A DNA stretch of 6,278 nt, from contig JAEUMX010000360.1 in assembly GCA_016791285.1 (NCBI GenBank), positions 1 to 6,278 on the forward strand, in the 5' to 3' direction. Position numbers and translations under genes: made by a program. The notes under the pieces were generated by a model. That model was not told the DNA's origin. It worked only from the letters and a program-made list of their open reading frames with translations, and did not search any database. Positions 3,984 to 6,278 of the stretch are shown one piece after another (the first letter of the stretch is position 1; each line of letters starts with the position of its first letter). Source of the DNA: Burkholderiales bacterium. Lineage in GTDB: Bacteria; Pseudomonadota; Gammaproteobacteria; Burkholderiales; JAEUMW01.

Positions 3984-6278
3984 GCCGCGCTTCCAAACGC
4001 AGCCTCGTGCAGCAGGTCGTCGGCTGGCTCGCCGACTACTTCACCTGGGTGAAGGAGACGTTCGCGAGCGACACCGCGCGGCGCGCGGCGTTGGCGGACC
4101 TCGGGCTCGACCCCGCGAACCCGCCGCCGCTCGCGCTCCCCGCCGACCGCATCACGAGCATCGACCGCTATCGCAACCAGTCGGACCCGACCGAGCAGGC
4201 GTTCCTCGCCGTGTGGCAGGACGCGCTCGCCGTCGTCGAGACCATCGAAGGCTTCGTCGATGCTGCCGGTGCCGGCGCCGGCGGCAAGGCGGTGGTGAAG
4301 GAAGCCGTGCGGCAGTTCCTGAGCCTCACCGCCACCGAGTACGTGCGCCTGCGCCATCCGATGGCGTATTTCGTCGCGCGCCTTTTCGCGGTGATCGAGG
4401 ACACGGTGCCGCAGCAGTTCCACAAGCCGGTCGACGTACTGGTGAGCAAGGACATCTTCGACAACCTGCTCGACCTCGTGCAGGCGCCGATCGACCACTT
4501 CGACCGTGCCTACTCGACGCCCGCGACCGAGGAAGACGCGCGCCGGCTCGCCGCGAACACGCTCGTGCCGCTCGGCATCCTGTTCGCGTTCTGGAAGGAG
4601 ACCGCGCGCAAAGGGCTGGGGCTGATCGGCGCCGATTTCGAGCTGCCCAGGCGCAAGGTGTTGCACGGCTGGGATACGCCGGACGCCACGACGACGCCGC
4701 TCGCCGATCGGCTCTCGCAGCAGGTGCTCTCCTTCGCCTTCACCGGGCTTGCGGTCAGCGGCCAGCCCGGCGAGGCGCCGGTCGGCGGCACGATGGGCGC
4801 GACGCTCGCCTGGGTCCCGCGCGAGCACGGCGGCCCCGGACTCTTCGTGTCGGTCAACGGCGCGGCCGATCTGAACGTGCCGGTCACCTCGTTCTGGCGC
4901 TTGAACACGAAGCGCCCGACGGCGAACGTCGTCGACGTGCTCATCTGGGACGCGGTCGATTTCCGCCCCGAGACCCCCGCAACGCCGCCGGCCGCACCGC
5001 TTGCGCGCAGCGCACGGCTCGCGGCGCTCGCCCCGCGCGCCGCCTCCGCCGTCGACGACGAAGAGGTCCGCTTCACGCTCGAGCCGGTCGAGGCGAAGCC
5101 CGAGGATCCGTATGTCATCGAGATCGGCGGCTCGCGCATCGAGATCGGCACGCTCGCGGTCACGCTCCTGCTCTCGAAGCCGTTGGTCGAGCTCAAGGTC
5201 GTCGCCAAAAAGAGCGCGCTCGTGCTCGCGAGCGAAGACGGCGACGGCTTCGTCGCCAAGCTCCTGCCCGCGAGCGGGGTGCGGCTCGACTTCGATCTCG
5301 GCGTCGGGCTCGTGATGAGCCCCGAGTTCCGCGTCCACGTCGAAGGCGGCAGCGGGCTCAAGACCACGATCCCGATCGACCGCTCGCTCGGCCCGGCGCG
5401 CCTGCAGCAGCTCCACCTCGAGCTCGCCTCGGGGACCCACGCGGCGCAGAAGGATCTGCGCTTCGAGGCCTCGCTCGGCATGAGCCTCAAGCTCGGCCCC
5501 GTCACCGCGGTCGCGGACCGGCTCGGCTTCGAGCTGATCGTGGACATGGAGAACGGCGCGCCGCCGCGCATCGGCTTCAAGCCGCCGACCGGGGTCGGTC
5601 TCGTCATCGACGCCGAGATCGTGAGCGGCGCCGGCTATCTGTTCCACGACGCACCCAACGGGCAGTATGCCGGGGTCGTGCAGCTCGAGTTCCGCGGCCT
5701 CACGCTGCGGGCGATCGGCCTCCTCTCGACGCGCTTGCCGCCCGATGGCCGGCGCGGCTTCTCGCTGCTCGTGATCATCGCCGCCGAGTTCCTGCCGGTC
5801 GCACCGCTGGGCGTGCGGCTCACCGCCTTCGGCGGCATCGTCGGCATCAACCGCACCTTCAACGTCGACGCGCTGCGCGCGGGCTTGAAGACCGGCGCGC
5901 TCGACAACATCCTCTTCCCGCCCAATCCGGTGGCGGACGCCCCGCGCATCGTGAGCGCGCTGCAGACGATCCTGCCGCCGCGCGACGAACAGTTCCTGTT
6001 CGGCCTCATGGCGCGTCTGGTCTTCGGCGTGCCGACCCTGGTCACGGTCGACGTGGGCGTGATCCTTGAGTTTCCGTCGCCGTGGCGGCTCATCGTGCTC
6101 GGCCAGCTGCGCGCGCTGCTGCCCACGGCAGACAAGACGCTCATCCGGCTGCAGATGGATGCGATCGGCGTGGTCGACTGGGAGGAGAACACCGTCGCCG
6201 TCGATGCGGTGCTCTTCGATTCCTGCGTCGGGCGCTACCCGATCACCGGCGAGATGGCGCTGCGCGCGCGCTGGGGCA
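3980..6278 (+). CDS. DUF6603-type large protein, N-terminal 766 residues (continues past the window)
   Basis: The frame opens at the ATG of an ATGA overlap with the phosphatase stop and stays open to the last base, 766 codons. The N-terminal 220 residues are mostly helical (VGWLADYFTWVKETF at 14-28; EQAFLAVWQDALAVVETIEG at 72-91). An Ala/Pro-rich linker follows at about 330-360. From about 375 the chain is rich in alternating hydrophobic beta strands. The stretch 549-766 ('AGYLFHDAPNGQYAGVVQLE', 'LRAIGLLSTRLP', 'GFSLLVIIAAEF', 'GGIVGINRTFNVDALRAGL', 'LDNILFPPNPVADAPRIVSA') is what I recognise as DUF6603. That family consists of large proteins of unknown function. No signal peptide or clear transmembrane helix is visible. 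The coupling suggests it works with the phosphatase, as substrate carrier, scaffold or partner; this is inference. No catalytic motif was recognised. The true length is unknown. Confidence 0.8.
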   Translation, partial: MSRASKRSLVQQVVGWLADYFTWVKETFASDTARRAALADLGLDPANPPPLALPADRITSIDRYRNQSDPTEQAFLAVWQDALAVVETIEGFVDAAGAGAGGKAVVKEAVRQFLSLTATEYVRLRHPMAYFVARLFAVIEDTVPQQFHKPVDVLVSKDIFDNLLDLVQAPIDHFDRAYSTPATEEDARRLAANTLVPLGILFAFWKETARKGLGLIGADFELPRRKVLHGWDTPDATTTPLADRLSQQVLSFAFTGLAVSGQPGEAPVGGTMGATLAWVPREHGGPGLFVSVNGAADLNVPVTSFWRLNTKRPTANVVDVLIWDAVDFRPETPATPPAAPLARSARLAALAPRAASAVDDEEVRFTLEPVEAKPEDPYVIEIGGSRIEIGTLAVTLLLSKPLVELKVVAKKSALVLASEDGDGFVAKLLPASGVRLDFDLGVGLVMSPEFRVHVEGGSGLKTTIPIDRSLGPARLQQLHLELASGTHAAQKDLRFEASLGMSLKLGPVTAVADRLGFELIVDMENGAPPRIGFKPPTGVGLVIDAEIVSGAGYLFHDAPNGQYAGVVQLEFRGLTLRAIGLLSTRLPPDGRRGFSLLVIIAAEFLPVAPLGVRLTAFGGIVGINRTFNVDALRAGLKTGALDNILFPPNPVADAPRIVSALQTILPPRDEQFLFGLMARLVFGVPTLVTVDVGVILEFPSPWRLIVLGQLRALLPTADKTLIRLQMDAIGVVDWEENTVAVDAVLFDSCVGRYPITGEMALRARWG

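Noticed and set aside
3728..5647. 639-residue minus-strand open frame
   Set aside because: Antisense shadow across both operon genes; low-complexity R/E/A/D composition and no start context.
4213..6069. 618-residue plus-strand open frame, Arg/Ala-rich
   Set aside because: It is an alternate frame of the DUF6603 gene. Its composition (R, A, G, P runs) is the usual artefact of GC-rich codons, and it has no family resemblance.

Overview
The window looks like a piece of a GC-rich proteobacterial genome, most likely beta- or gammaproteobacterial. The reasons are the REP-associated tyrosine transposase with its REP-type repeats, integron-type attC recombination sites, good sigma-70 promoter pairs, and the strong G/C third-position bias of the two large genes. 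It falls into two very different halves.

Left half (about 1-1140, visibly less GC-rich, coding on the minus strand): a small integron gene-cassette array without a visible integrase (CALIN-like), damaged by REP/RAYT elements. Read on the minus strand from right to left, it holds: a strong promoter (1172-1145); a complete attC site of 84 bp (1114-1031); a cassette encoding a 128-residue SnoaL/NTF2-like (Lumazine_bd_2-type) protein (956-570); that cassette's own attC, split into an R'' side (564-550) and an L'/R' side (334-305) by a decayed RAYT-derived insertion with a 31-bp tandem repeat; and the first 41 codons of a PF09720-type addiction-module antitoxin (273-151), interrupted by a second copy of the same element. 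That copy's REP sequence reads in frame into a RAYT transposase, which runs off the left edge.

Right half (about 1290-6278, very GC-rich, plus strand): a divergent sigma-70 promoter drives a two-gene operon. The first gene encodes an 865-residue PhoD-type metallophosphatase with no signal peptide and a TTG start. The second overlaps it by 4 bases (ATGA) and encodes a DUF6603-type protein of at least 766 residues that is still open at the window edge. Neither has an obvious export signal. The tight overlap suggests coupled translation and a joint function, which is unknown.

The interval 1115-1385 between the halves holds no convincing gene. It carries two divergent promoters, a GC-rich hairpin and a short direct repeat. 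Most other long open frames are GC-driven shadows of the two right-hand genes. The strongest candidates for something undescribed are the PhoD-DUF6603 gene pair and the repeated landing of a RAYT/REP element in integron cassettes, once inside an attC hairpin.
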